Shown here in pieces: positions 27,398-36,392 of a stretch of DNA of 64,000 nt (positions are counted from its first letter, which is position 1; each line of letters starts with the position of its first letter). The DNA is from Chitinophaga agrisoli (GTDB lineage Bacteria; Bacteroidota; Bacteroidia; Chitinophagales; Chitinophagaceae). The translations under genes and the position numbers were made by a program. The stretch spans positions 284,347-348,346 of the forward strand of contig NZ_VUOC01000001.1 of assembly GCF_008386695.1 (NCBI RefSeq). Reading direction: 5' to 3'. The notes below the pieces were generated by a model. That model was not told the origin of the DNA, ran no database searches, and worked only from the letters and a program-made list of their open reading frames with translations.

Positions 27398-27862
27398 ATG
27401 AAATTTATCCGAGTGGCGGCTATGTTGATAGTTGCTGCGATGGCGTACAGCGCATGTGACAAAGATGATGCAGCTCCGGAAACTGAGTTTCAGTTTACTT
27501 TTGATGGTAAACAATATTCTTCTCACTCTACCACTGCTTTTATCACTGATACCATTATTGCAGGTCAGAAATCCATGGTGATTGATGGGGTTACCTCTAA
27601 CATCCATGACCATTTGCAGTTGATCATTATGTCTCCGGATGATTCATTACTGGTAGGTACCTATAGTGGGGCAACAGTATCCCTGATGCCGGTGTCTGAT
27701 ACGACTATGCAGGGCTCTATAGGTCAAAATTCAATTGAAGTTCAAATTTCCAGCATTAATAGTACACGTGCCGAAGGAACATTCCACGGCACATTAAAAC
27801 AAAATGGTGAAGTCGAAAAGCCATTAACGGACGGGACTTTTAAAGTCAACATTATTAATTAG
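27398..27862 (+). CDS. Small lipoprotein, all-beta
   Basis: This 154-residue protein has a lipoprotein signal peptide ending in the lipobox AYSAC with Cys20, then an acidic spacer (DKDDAAPE) as in surface-exported Bacteroidota lipoproteins. The mature region has the pattern FTFDGKQYSSHS...GTYSG...GTFHGTLK, a calycin-like or Ig-like strand series found in many small Bacteroidota lipoproteins. Its function is unknown. It is monocistronic with its own terminator. Confidence 0.85.
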   Translation: MKFIRVAAMLIVAAMAYSACDKDDAAPETEFQFTFDGKQYSSHSTTAFITDTIIAGQKSMVIDGVTSNIHDHLQLIIMSPDDSLLVGTYSGATVSLMPVSDTTMQGSIGQNSIEVQISSINSTRAEGTFHGTLKQNGEVEKPLTDGTFKVNIIN

Positions 27863-27898
27863 ATCATCGTTTTTTTTGAAATCTTTTTCCATCGGCAT

Positions 27899-27926
27899 GC
27901 CCCGCCTTTCCAGGCGGGGCTTTTTT
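27899..27926 (+). terminator. Lipoprotein gene terminator
   Basis: GCCCCGCCT (27899-27907) pairs with AGGCGGGGC (27912-27920) around a TTCC loop, followed by six T residues. Confidence 0.92.
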
Positions 27927-27949
27927 AATATTTATACGGAGACCTATTT

Positions 27950-28153
27950 TTATTTAACGGGAGTAGCGGGTTGCGGCCATCTGTGACCGCGGCTGGGGAA
28001 GGTGTTATTTTCCTTCATATTCATGGATGCGGTATGTTTTTTTCTCCATAACCATCCCATTACGCCGGCGCCTACTGCAAGGGCCAATCCTATACCTTTA
28101 AGCATAACAGCAGATTCTACTGCACGTTTACCTATTTTTATCTGACTACGCAT
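27950..28153 (-). CDS. Small single-pass membrane protein
   Basis: This 67-residue frame (74 if the ATG at 28174 is used) has one strong hydrophobic helix (about 17-37, GIGLALAVGAGVMGWLW) flanked by basic residues and a polar Pro-rich tail. I recognise no family. It follows the SIMPL gene on the same strand, beyond a hairpin. It is plausible as a gene by its membrane-protein character, but unproven. Confidence 0.45.
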   Translation of the reverse strand: MRSQIKIGKRAVESAVMLKGIGLALAVGAGVMGWLWRKKHTASMNMKENNTFPSRGHRWPQPATPVK

Positions 28154-28190
28154 AACATATAGTTTTGGTGACAACCCTTAAAATGCCAAA

Positions 28191-28220
28191 AGTGTGCCAT
28201 ACCACCAGGTACAGCACACT
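28191..28220 (-). terminator. Hairpin after SIMPL gene
   Basis: AGTGTGC (28191-28197) pairs with GCACACT (28214-28220), with an inner TACC/GGTA stem across a small internal loop. On the minus strand it is followed by TTTTGGCATTTT. It probably terminates the SIMPL transcript. Confidence 0.65.
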
Positions 28221-28232
28221 CATTTTAGCAGT

Positions 28233-28952
28233 TTATTTTATACCAAACACGGCCCTAACTTCTGCCCGCACCTTAATGGTCTTAAAATCAATGTCTGATA
28301 CAGCGGCTTTATCTTCTGCCTGCATCCGTGCATTGGCCATATACATGGTGTTAACCGGGCGTACATCGCTGTAGTTATCTGTATTGATTTCCTGTACTTC
28401 CAGTACGCCGGCAATACTTTCATCAATAGCGCCCAGCAGGTAGTTAGCTTTTGTTTTGGCTGCCTGTAAGGCTTTTATCTTGGCTTCTTTACGATAGTCT
28501 TCCATTTTGCTGTGGGTGTAGGAAGCTATATTCACGTTGGAGATCCCTTCTTCATCCACACCTGCGAGAATGATGTTGACCATATCCAGGCGTTTGAGTT
28601 TTAAGGTGTATTTCTTTTGCGCCAGGAAATCGGGATCATTCTTTTTCTTGCGCCACCAGTAGTCAGGGTTGTTGCCGAACACGTTTCCGATGGTCAGGTT
28701 CTCTTTGTGGATACCTGCATCTGCTACGGCTGTTTGCAGCTGCTTTTCCAGTGTGCTGATATCTATTTTGTTGGTCTTGGTCTTGTAATATTCTTTTAAG
28801 GTGATATCCAGGTAGATTTCATCCGGTGTGATCTCTATCTCTGCAGAACCATTCACCTCTATCTTCTTTACGGGAGGTCTATTGTCTGTTTGCTGAGCCC
28901 ATGCGCTTAATGTAATGGCAAATCCGGCTAATAATAACATTACCTTTTTCAT
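28233..28952 (-). CDS. SIMPL (DUF541) domain protein
   Basis: This 239-residue exported protein has a signal peptide (about 1-19, ending SAWAQ). The SIMPL/DUF541 fold shows the phrases IEVNGSAEIEITPDEIYLDI near the start, the KKYTLKLKRLDMVNIIL middle and the EAKIKALQAAKTKANYLL helix. Family members are periplasmic or outer-membrane associated and include BP26 and YggE, linked to oxidative stress; the mechanism is unknown. Upstream 157 bp separate it from the end of mfd on the same strand. Confidence 0.9.
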   Translation of the reverse strand: MKKVMLLLAGFAITLSAWAQQTDNRPPVKKIEVNGSAEIEITPDEIYLDITLKEYYKTKTNKIDISTLEKQLQTAVADAGIHKENLTIGNVFGNNPDYWWRKKKNDPDFLAQKKYTLKLKRLDMVNIILAGVDEEGISNVNIASYTHSKMEDYRKEAKIKALQAAKTKANYLLGAIDESIAGVLEVQEINTDNYSDVRPVNTMYMANARMQAEDKAAVSDIDFKTIKVRAEVRAVFGIK

Positions 28953-29109
28953 ATGCTTTGTATTTGTTTTAATATTTACGTTTCCGTTTTACAGTAGCAT
29001 GATGCGTGCTTTGGGCAGTATTCCATAAATGGCATAAAAAATTGTTTTCCCGCGCGGTATGAGGATGCTACAGGCAGTTGAAACGTATAAGGCGGGAATA
29101 TGTTACAGG

Positions 29110-32100
29110 CTATTGCCGGGCGTCTTCCATGGCTTTGAGGAAGTGGTACAGGTCTGTCATGGAGCGGATACGCTCTACTACCAGCATAAAGTTCTTGCCT
29201 ACCTGTTTCAGGCGGGCATTGTTTACGCGCGTTTGTACGTAAGTGAGTATATGGTTGAATGTAGGTGATTCGAAATAGGGAGAATCCGGGTTATTGATGA
29301 AGTAACAGCGAAGCGTTTCTTCCTTCAACATCATCTTCTCAAAGCCCAGGGCAATGGCCATCCAGCGGCAGCGGATCATCGTGAGCAGATCTTCTACCGG
29401 TTGCGGGATGGGGCCAAAACGGTCCTGCAGGCCGGCGGTGAACTCCTTCAGTTTGTCTTCGAGGGTGATGTTATCCAGCTCCTGGTAGAGGTTTAAACGT
29501 TCCTGAATGCTTTCTACATAACTATCTGGTATGAGTATTTCCAGGTCTGTATCGATGGTACAGTCGCTGACGAAATCTTTCTTTTGTTCCAGCTGTTCCT
29601 TGAAGAGGTCGCGGAACTCGTTTTGTTTGAGCTCGCGGATGGCCTCATCGAGGATCTTCTGGTACATATCGAAGCCTATTTCTGCCACGAAGCCGCTTTG
29701 TTCTGCACCCAGCAGGTTACCCGCGCCGCGTATATCCAGATCGCGCATGGAGATCTGGAAGCCGCTGCCCAGCTCACTATGCTGCTCCAGGGTTTGGAGG
29801 CGTTTACGGCTATCTGCCGGCAGGGTACTTACCGGGGGCGCCAGCAGGTAACAGAAGGCCTTTTTGTTACTACGGCCCACCCGTCCGCGGAGCTGATGCA
29901 GATCACTGAGGCCGAAGTGATGCGCATTATTGATGATGATAGTATTCGCATTAGGAATATCTACCCCACTTTCTACGATGTTGGTACATACCAACACATC
30001 AAACTTACGGTCGATGAAGTTGAGGACCACTTCTTCCAGCTGATGGCCTTCGAGCTGTCCGTGGGCGGTAGCAATGCTCAGATCCGGGCAGAGGCCCTGT
30101 ATGAGGCCGGCCATTTCCTGCAGGCCATTCACCCGGTTGTGGATGAAGTAGACCTGTCCGCCGCGCTCTGTTTCGAAGTAGATGGCATCGCGGATGAGGT
30201 CATGATCAAAGACGTGTACTTCTGTTTCTATAGACTGGCGGTTAGGCGGCGGGGTGTTGATGATAGAGAGATCGCGGGCGCCCATGAGCGAGAACTGCAG
30301 GGTACGCGGGATAGGCGTAGCGGTGAGGGTGAGCGTGTCTACATTCACCTTGATCTGCTTTAGCTTTTCCTTGGCGGATACGCCAAACTTCTGCTCTTCA
30401 TCCACTATGAGCACACCCAGGTCTTTGAACTTTACTTCTTTACCCAGGAGGGCATGCGTGCCTACGATGATATCTATCTTACCCTCCGCCAGGCGCTGTA
30501 AGGTTTCTTTCTTTTCTTTGGATGACTTAAAACGGTTCAGGTAATCCACCGTACAGGGGAAATCCTTTAAGCGCTCAGAGAAGGTCTTATAGTGCTGGAA
30601 CGCCAGAATGGTAGTGGGTACCAGTATGGCGGCCTGTTTGCCATCCACCAGGCTTTTAAAGGCAGCACGTACGGCTACTTCTGTTTTACCAAAGCCTACA
30701 TCGCCACAAACGAGGCGGTCCATAGGTGAGGGTGATTCCATATCCCGCTTCACATCTGCCGTAGCCTTGCTTTGGTCCGGGGTATCGTCATAGATGAAAG
30801 AGGCCTCCAGCTCTGTTTGCAGGTAGGTATCCGGCGAGTGGGCAAAACCCTGCTGCGCCTTACGTGCCGCATACAGTAAGATGAGGTCTTTGGCGATATC
30901 CTTTACCTGTGTTTTAGCCTTTTCCTTGAGCTTATCCCAGGCATCGCTGCCCAGTTTATTCACTTTGGGCTCTACTCCTTCTTTGCCGGAGTATTTGCTG
31001 ATCTTATGGAGGGAGTTGATGTTTACATACAACAGGTCGTTGTTCTTGTAAATGATGCGGATGGCTTCCTGCATCTTACCGCCTACCTCTATCTTCTGCA
31101 GGCCGCTGTACATGCCTACGCCGTGATCGATATGCGTTACAAAATCCCCGGACTGCAGCTCCCGGAGGGTTTTCATGGTGATCGCCTTATTCTTGTTATA
31201 GGCCTGCTTTACCTTGTATTTGTGGTAACGCTGGAAGATCTGGTGATCTGTATAACAAACGATCTTAAGGCTATGATCTATGAAGCCCTGGCCGATAGCC
31301 ACGGGAATGGGATAGAATACGAATTGCGCTTTCAGGTCTTCGAAGATGCTGCGCAGCCTTTCCAGCTGGCGGGCATTATCCGCAAAGATGAAGAGGGCGT
31401 ATTTACGGCTATCGTGCTGGGAGAGATCCCGCAGCAGCATTTCGAATTGCCTGTTAAATACGGGTTGTTCCTGTGTGGAGAAGGAGATGTCTGTAACCTG
31501 ACGGCCAGTTTCTTCCCACCAATGGCTTTTGCCGAAGGTGATGCAGTGGCGTTGCATGAGCTGATCCATCAGGATGGAGGCCTTTACGAAGTCGTCTTCG
31601 GAGAGGGTCATTTCCTCATCGTCATCCACCTTCACTTTCTGGCCTGTCTGGAGCCAGTCATCGAGGCGTTGCTCCAGCTGTTCGATAACGCCCTGTACAT
31701 AGGCAGGGTCTTTCATCCACACGATGGTATTGGCGGGCAGGAACTCTGTTAACGCGGTTTTCTGATGGTCCGTAGCATGGGTATCCATGTTGGCGATCAG
31801 GGTTACCTGGTTCAGTTTGCGCTCGCTGAGCTGTGTTTCCGGATCAAAGAGGCGGATGGAGTCGATATCTTCTCCGAACAGCTCTATGCGGTATGGTTTA
31901 TCGTTGCCAAAGGAATAGATATCCAGGATGCCGCCGCGTACGGCGTATTGCCCGGGTTCGTATACAAAGTCCGTGTAGTGGAAGCCCCAGCTTACCAGTT
32001 TCTCCAGCAGGTCATCGACCTTGAGCACATCCGCTACCCGCAGCTGCACCATGTTGGTGTTGAAAGCGGTGGAGCCGGCTACTTTTTCCCAGAGGGCTTC

Positions 32101-32484
32101 CGGGTAGGTGACGAGGATCTTTTTGCGGATGGAGCCGCCGGAGAATTTCATGAGGGCTTCTGTACGCAGCATGCTATGGCTGCTGTTGAGCTCCTGGAAC
32201 TGGCCGGTTTTCTTAAAAGAGTCCGGGAAATAGAAGATATCCAGGGCCTGGCTGAGTTGTTCCAGATCGTTATGGAAATAGGCTGCCTCTTCTTTATCGT
32301 TTAGAATAAAGAGATGGTTTGCTTGTTCCATATGTTGCCAGGTACCGACGGCGATAAAATTAACGGCGCTGCCTGTGAGACCGGAGAGCTGGAAGTATTG
32401 GGGAGCGGGTAAATGCAATCCCTTGACCAGTTCCTGCAGGCGGGCGTCCCGTTGGTACAACTGTAAAACACCCTGTAGATTCAT
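29110..32484 (-). CDS. mfd: Transcription-repair coupling factor
   Basis: Mfd (1124 residues) releases stalled RNA polymerase and recruits UvrA. It has a UvrB-like N-terminal module (about 1-350), the RNA polymerase interaction domain with GDFVTHIDHGVGMYSGLQKI (about 505-525), a RecG-like translocase with Walker A GDVGFGKTE and the DEEQ box VDEEQKFG, and a C-terminal TRCF domain. I chose the ATG at 32484 (MNLQGVLQLYQRDARLQELV). The frame stays open to 32676 only because it runs through tandem repeats. A TAATTTTG promoter element 9 nt upstream supports the short start. Confidence 0.96.
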   Translation of the reverse strand: MNLQGVLQLYQRDARLQELVKGLHLPAPQYFQLSGLTGSAVNFIAVGTWQHMEQANHLFILNDKEEAAYFHNDLEQLSQALDIFYFPDSFKKTGQFQELNSSHSMLRTEALMKFSGGSIRKKILVTYPEALWEKVAGSTAFNTNMVQLRVADVLKVDDLLEKLVSWGFHYTDFVYEPGQYAVRGGILDIYSFGNDKPYRIELFGEDIDSIRLFDPETQLSERKLNQVTLIANMDTHATDHQKTALTEFLPANTIVWMKDPAYVQGVIEQLEQRLDDWLQTGQKVKVDDDEEMTLSEDDFVKASILMDQLMQRHCITFGKSHWWEETGRQVTDISFSTQEQPVFNRQFEMLLRDLSQHDSRKYALFIFADNARQLERLRSIFEDLKAQFVFYPIPVAIGQGFIDHSLKIVCYTDHQIFQRYHKYKVKQAYNKNKAITMKTLRELQSGDFVTHIDHGVGMYSGLQKIEVGGKMQEAIRIIYKNNDLLYVNINSLHKISKYSGKEGVEPKVNKLGSDAWDKLKEKAKTQVKDIAKDLILLYAARKAQQGFAHSPDTYLQTELEASFIYDDTPDQSKATADVKRDMESPSPMDRLVCGDVGFGKTEVAVRAAFKSLVDGKQAAILVPTTILAFQHYKTFSERLKDFPCTVDYLNRFKSSKEKKETLQRLAEGKIDIIVGTHALLGKEVKFKDLGVLIVDEEQKFGVSAKEKLKQIKVNVDTLTLTATPIPRTLQFSLMGARDLSIINTPPPNRQSIETEVHVFDHDLIRDAIYFETERGGQVYFIHNRVNGLQEMAGLIQGLCPDLSIATAHGQLEGHQLEEVVLNFIDRKFDVLVCTNIVESGVDIPNANTIIINNAHHFGLSDLHQLRGRVGRSNKKAFCYLLAPPVSTLPADSRKRLQTLEQHSELGSGFQISMRDLDIRGAGNLLGAEQSGFVAEIGFDMYQKILDEAIRELKQNEFRDLFKEQLEQKKDFVSDCTIDTDLEILIPDSYVESIQERLNLYQELDNITLEDKLKEFTAGLQDRFGPIPQPVEDLLTMIRCRWMAIALGFEKMMLKEETLRCYFINNPDSPYFESPTFNHILTYVQTRVNNARLKQVGKNFMLVVERIRSMTDLYHFLKAMEDARQ

Positions 32485-32492
32485 GAAGGGTG

Positions 32493-32500
32493 CAAAATTA
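32493..32500 (-). promoter_or_regulatory. mfd -7 element TAATTTTG
   Basis: A perfect TAnnTTTG box on the minus strand lies 8 nt upstream of the mfd ATG, so the transcript should have a leader of only a few nucleotides. Confidence 0.55.
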
Positions 32501-32519
32501 GGGAAAAATGGGCAGATTG

Positions 32520-32551
32520 ATGTGCTAATATGCGGATGTGCTAATGTGCTA
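32520..32551. repeat. 8-bp tandem array (ATGTGCNN), copy 1
   Basis: Four octamers read ATGTGCTA, ATATGCGG, ATGTGCTA and ATGTGCTA, followed by ATGGGAATGCGG. A near-identical array with the same 3' flank is at 38198-38229, and a shorter relative is at 58173-58196. Confidence 0.8.
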
Positions 32552-32634
32552 ATGGGAATGCGGCAGATCGGAGGAGGGAGAATGGCCCGAGGGGTATTGT
32601 AGGCAGGGGGCATTTGGTGGTAGGGTGTAAGGTT

Positions 32635-32678
32635 GCGATGCAGTTGCAGTAACGTTGCTAAGCAGTTGCCATGCAAGT
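32635..32678. repeat. 11-bp tandem array (GCNATGCAGTT type)
   Basis: Four 11-bp units (32635-32645, 32646-32656, 32657-32667, 32668-32678) start with GC; the first three end in GTT and the last in AGT. The final unit GCCATGCAAGT parallels the final unit CCATGCAATAA of the array at 1945-1999. It lies upstream of the ferredoxin reductase-like gene. Confidence 0.7.
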
Positions 32679-32771
32679 GAGGTATATGGCGACGGGGAGT
32701 GCGATGTTGTAGAAGGCCTTTTGGAGGACTGCCAACTTTTTTTGTTAAATTACAGTAAACACCCCTACATT

Positions 32772-33500
32772 ATGTTGGAGCAATGGCACACCGGTCAGGT
32801 TACCAGGATCATCAACGAGACCTATAACACCCGCCGCTTCTGGATACAGATACCAGATATGGATCGCTTCGATTTTAAGCCAGGACAATTTGTGACGCTG
32901 GATCTTCCTATCCATGAGAAAAAGAACAAACGATGGCGCAGCTATTCTATCGCCTCACACCCTAATGGCAGCAATGAAATAGAGCTGGTGATCGTACTGC
33001 TGGAGGGCGGAGCGGGCACTACCTACCTCTTTAACGAGGTGAAGGAGGGCAGTGAGCTACTGTTGCGGGGGCCCCTGGGCCTGTTTGTGCTGCCGGAAAC
33101 GCTGGACAGGGACCTGTTCTTTGTGTGCACGGGCACGGGGATAGCGCCATTCCGCTCCATGGCCTACTATATTCACGAGCATCAGATCCCCCATAAAAAC
33201 ATTTACCTTATCTATGGCAGCAGATATATCAAAGACCTGCTGTACCCCACAGAAATGCAGCAGCTGCAGGCTATGCTGCCGGACTTCTACTATATTCCCA
33301 CCTTATCCCGGGAGGACGCCAACGGCTGGGATGGCCGTAAAGGGTATGTACATACGATCTACGAAGAGATGCTGTCCGCAGAAAAACGCCCGGCGCATTT
33401 TTTCCTGTGCGGATGGAAGGCGATGATCGATGAGGCCAAACAGCGGATCCTGTGCATGGGGTATGACAGGAAAGATATTCACCTGGAATTGTACGGTTAA
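32772..33500 (+). CDS. FAD/NAD(P)-binding oxidoreductase (ferredoxin-NADP reductase-like)
   Basis: The 242-residue protein has an N-terminal FAD-binding barrel with RWRSYSIAS (the RxYS flavin motif) at about 57-65 and a C-terminal NAD(P)-binding domain with CTGTGIAPFRSM (about 121-132) and CGWKAMIDEAK. No [2Fe-2S] domain is fused. It resembles ferredoxin/flavodoxin-NADP reductases of the bacterial type. The start at 32772 is chosen because upstream sequence in frame is repeat DNA without protein character. Confidence 0.9.
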   Translation: MLEQWHTGQVTRIINETYNTRRFWIQIPDMDRFDFKPGQFVTLDLPIHEKKNKRWRSYSIASHPNGSNEIELVIVLLEGGAGTTYLFNEVKEGSELLLRGPLGLFVLPETLDRDLFFVCTGTGIAPFRSMAYYIHEHQIPHKNIYLIYGSRYIKDLLYPTEMQQLQAMLPDFYYIPTLSREDANGWDGRKGYVHTIYEEMLSAEKRPAHFFLCGWKAMIDEAKQRILCMGYDRKDIHLELYG

Positions 33501-33515
33501 AAGTGCATGCTGCAC

Positions 33516-33549
33516 AAAAAAATAGCAGTCATAGGACATATGACTGCTA
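33516..33549 (-). terminator. Terminator between convergent FNR-like and glyS genes
   Basis: TAGCAGTCATA (33523-33533) pairs perfectly with TATGACTGCTA (33539-33549) around a 5-nt loop, followed on the minus strand by seven T residues. It ends glyS and probably also serves the convergent gene. Confidence 0.88.
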
Positions 33550-33572
33550 AAATGTATTTATCAATATAAAAT

Positions 33573-35000
33573 TTACAGGATAGCGGCTAAGACCTTTTCC
33601 CTTACCTGGGACAAGGGTATACGTTCCTGCTCCATGTTATCGCGGTAGCGGATGGTAACGGTATTGTCTTCTTTGGTCTGATGATCGATCGTTACGCAGA
33701 AGGGCGTACCGATGGCATCCTGACGACGGTAGCGTTTGCCGATGGTGTCCTTTTCTTCATAATAGCAATAGAAAGAGGACTTGCACTGGTCCATGAGCTC
33801 GCGGGCAATTTCCGGTAAACCATCTCTTTTGGTAAGCGGGAAGATCGCCAGTTTGATGGGGGCCAGCTTAGCGGGGAATTTCAGTACCACGCGGCTGTCC
33901 TGTTTTTCCGGGGTGCTCAGGTCCTGCTCTTCGTAGGCGTTGCATACGGTGAGGAGGAACATGCGGTCCAGGCCTATGGAGGTTTCTATTACGTAGGGGG
34001 TGTAGTTCTGGTTGATCTCCGGGTCGAAGTACTGCATTTTCTTTTTGCTGAACTCCTGGTGACGGCCCAGATCATGGTCTGTACGGCTGTGGATACCTTC
34101 TACCTCTTTGAAGCCGATGGGGAAATCGTATTCGATATCCACGGCGGCATCTGCATAGAAAGCCAGCTTTTCGTGGTCCTTGAAGCGGTATTTTGCAGCG
34201 TCTGTACCCAGGCTCAGGTGCCATTTCATGCGTTCCTGTTTCCAGTAGGCGTACCATTCTTCCTGGCTGCCGGGTCGGATGAAGAACTGCATTTCCATTT
34301 GCTCGAACTCGCGCATACGGAAAATGAACTGGCGGGCCACGATCTCGTTGCGGAATGCCTTACCTATCTGGGCGATACCGAAGGGGATCTTCATACGGCC
34401 GGTTTTCTGCACGTTCAGGAAGTTCACGAAGATACCCTGGGCTGTTTCCGGGCGCAGGTAGATCTCGCTGGCTTCGTCTGTAACGCTGCCCAGCTGGGTG
34501 GAAAACATCAAGTTAAACTGGCGAACATCGGTCCAGTTAACGGTACCGCTGACGGTACATTTTATCTTATTGTCTTCTATGAGCTTCTTTAAGCCGGCCA
34601 AGTCATCCGCTGCCAGCAGGGCGTTCATTTGCTGGAGCAGGGCATCACTTTCTGCCTCGGGCAGGGTTTCTGCGTGGGCCTCGATCAGGTGATCTACGCG
34701 GTAGCGTTTTTTGCTGTCCTTATTGTCGATCATAGGATCGCTGAAGCCGTCTACGTGGCCGGAGGCTTTCCAGGTGGTGGGATGCATAAAAATGGCGGCG
34801 TCGATGCCCACGATGTTCTCGTGCATCTGGGTCATACTTTTCCACCAATAGTCGCGTATATTCTTCTTCAGCTCTGCGCCGTACTGACCGTAATCGTATA
34901 CTGCGCTAAGCCCGTCATATATTTCACTGGATGGGAAAACGAAACCGTATTCTTTACAATGCGAAATGATCGCCTGGAATTTATTGTGATCTGTAGACAT
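33573..35000 (-). CDS. glyS: Glycyl-tRNA synthetase (homodimeric type)
   Basis: This is a class II enzyme of 475 residues, the alpha2 form found in Bacteroidota. Visible features are the start KEYGFVFPSSEIYDGLSAVYD, motif 2 around GKAFRNEIVARQFIFRMREF, motif 3 around YVIETSIGLDRMFLL and the C-terminal anticodon-binding domain (about 375-470). The chosen ATG at 35000 gives MSTDHNKFQ; an upstream ATG at 35045 lies before the predicted transcription start. It is monocistronic. Confidence 0.97.
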   Translation of the reverse strand: MSTDHNKFQAIISHCKEYGFVFPSSEIYDGLSAVYDYGQYGAELKKNIRDYWWKSMTQMHENIVGIDAAIFMHPTTWKASGHVDGFSDPMIDNKDSKKRYRVDHLIEAHAETLPEAESDALLQQMNALLAADDLAGLKKLIEDNKIKCTVSGTVNWTDVRQFNLMFSTQLGSVTDEASEIYLRPETAQGIFVNFLNVQKTGRMKIPFGIAQIGKAFRNEIVARQFIFRMREFEQMEMQFFIRPGSQEEWYAYWKQERMKWHLSLGTDAAKYRFKDHEKLAFYADAAVDIEYDFPIGFKEVEGIHSRTDHDLGRHQEFSKKKMQYFDPEINQNYTPYVIETSIGLDRMFLLTVCNAYEEQDLSTPEKQDSRVVLKFPAKLAPIKLAIFPLTKRDGLPEIARELMDQCKSSFYCYYEEKDTIGKRYRRQDAIGTPFCVTIDHQTKEDNTVTIRYRDNMEQERIPLSQVREKVLAAIL

Positions 35001-35007
35001 AGTGGCG

Positions 35008-35015
35008 CAAAGATA
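35008..35015 (-). promoter_or_regulatory. glyS -7 element TATCTTTG
   Basis: A perfect TAnnTTTG box ends only 7 nt before the glyS ATG on the minus strand, predicting an almost leaderless mRNA. Confidence 0.5.
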
Positions 35016-35219
35016 ATAGCTAATGAAATATTGTGCTAATGTCACTGCGGTGGTATTAGCCTTATTGTGGTGAAATAGCGTTTTGTCTGTGGAAAAGGGA
35101 TCAAATTATTTTATGTTTAATACGTTATAGGTTGAGTGTAATACCATCAGACGGGAATAACGGTGAAATCACGGTTTTATTTCCGTGAAATACAGTACCG
35201 CGGGGCTTTTACGCCCGCC

Positions 35220-35328
35220 TTAGGAGGAGAAAATGGCTGAAAAGCGCTGTAACACAGGAAAGACACGGGTGGCACAGGAGTGTGACACGTGTAGCACACG
35301 GGTGGCATACGGGAAATATACGGGGCGG
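35220..35328. repeat. Leader plus 11-bp tandem array, copy 2 (ACACGGG type)
   Basis: After the leader TTAGGAGGAGAAAA, seven 11-bp units run from 35252 to 35328, ending 2 bp before the stop codon of the YihY gene. Units one to five start ACA and the last two ATAC, where the homologous copies have ATAT; the unit order otherwise follows the copy at 62964-63061. The remainder of the gap 35001-35219 contains only weak small hairpins. Confidence 0.85.
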
Positions 35329-35330
35329 GT

Positions 35331-36251
35331 TTATGCTTCCTCTTCGACCTCGACCTGTTTTACCCATACGGCGTAGTCGTTGGGGTAGATCCTTTCACCA
35401 AAGTGTTGTACGTGCACCCGGGTAAATTCTGCGCCAAAATAGAGGATGGCGGCGGAATAATATACCCATAGGAGGATGATCACAATAGAACCGGCGGCCC
35501 CATAGGTGGAGCCCACTTTGCTGGCGCCCAGGTACAGACCGATGCCGAATTTGCCCAGCATAAACAGGATGGCGGTGGCGATGGCGCCTACAATCACATC
35601 TTTCCAGCGGATACGGGCATCCGGCAGGACCTTAAATATAACGGCGAAGAGGGTGGTGATGACGAGGAAGGTGATCAACAGGTTGACCAGGTAAATGACG
35701 AATACGGCTACTCCCGGGAAGAGCTGGGCCAGACGCTGGTTAAAAAGCTCTATGATACCGTTCACCACCAGGGATACCAGCAGGATAAAGCCCATGCTGA
35801 CTACCAGGGAAAAGGATTGCAGCCGGTTCATGAGCATGCGCAGGAAGCCTTTTCCTTTTCTGGGTTTGGATTTCAGGCGCCAGATGGTATTTATGGAGTC
35901 CTGGATCTCTGCGAATACGCCGGTAGCACCTAATATCAGGGTGATAAAGCCTACAATGGTGGCCCAGCTCATATCCTGCGAGAGGGTAGCGTTGCGGATC
36001 ATTTGCTGTACCTGGATGGCGGCCTCACTGCCTACCAGTCCCTTGATCTGGGAGTACAGGGTGCCTTCGATGGCTTCCCGGCCCAGGAACAGGTCGCAGA
36101 AAAAAATGATCACGATGAGCATGGGGGCTACGGAGAAGATGGTATAATAAGCCAGGGAAGCGCTCAGTTTCAGCACCTTATCATCGATAAAATCGCTGAC
36201 TGTTTGCTTCAGGATCTGCCAGTAGGTCTTTATTTTGGTTGTTAATCGCAT
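35331..36251 (-). CDS. YihY/virulence factor BrkB family membrane protein
   Basis: This 306-residue protein belongs to the YihY/BrkB family (once thought to include RNase BN). Six transmembrane segments are apparent, and family phrases are visible: DKVLKLSASLAYYTIFSVAPML, the VGFITLILGATGVFAEIQDSINTIW block, and the GKFGIGLYLGASKVGSTYGAAGS loop. Function is unsettled. The stop codon abuts an 11-bp repeat array. Upstream 141 bp separate it from the MazG-like gene. Confidence 0.93.
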   Translation of the reverse strand: MRLTTKIKTYWQILKQTVSDFIDDKVLKLSASLAYYTIFSVAPMLIVIIFFCDLFLGREAIEGTLYSQIKGLVGSEAAIQVQQMIRNATLSQDMSWATIVGFITLILGATGVFAEIQDSINTIWRLKSKPRKGKGFLRMLMNRLQSFSLVVSMGFILLVSLVVNGIIELFNQRLAQLFPGVAVFVIYLVNLLITFLVITTLFAVIFKVLPDARIRWKDVIVGAIATAILFMLGKFGIGLYLGASKVGSTYGAAGSIVIILLWVYYSAAILYFGAEFTRVHVQHFGERIYPNDYAVWVKQVEVEEEA

Positions 36252-36392
36252 GGGCTCAATGCTTTAGTTACAGATCACAAATGATGGTCCAAATGCTGGC
36301 AGCGATGAAATGCCGTCTTATGGAGGGCGCTTATCTGAGGACTGGGAGATGGGCGCGGTTGCTACAGATCGCGCGTAATTGCCACACCGGCG

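Noticed and set aside
29584-30363. Long plus-strand open frames inside mfd
   Set aside because: They are antisense shadows of mfd coding sequence, with no recognisable protein features, promoter or spacing.
32485-32676. In-frame extension of mfd adding 64 residues
   Set aside because: The extension runs through the 8-bp and 11-bp tandem arrays, has no Mfd homology, and starts upstream of the likely promoter at 32493-32500.
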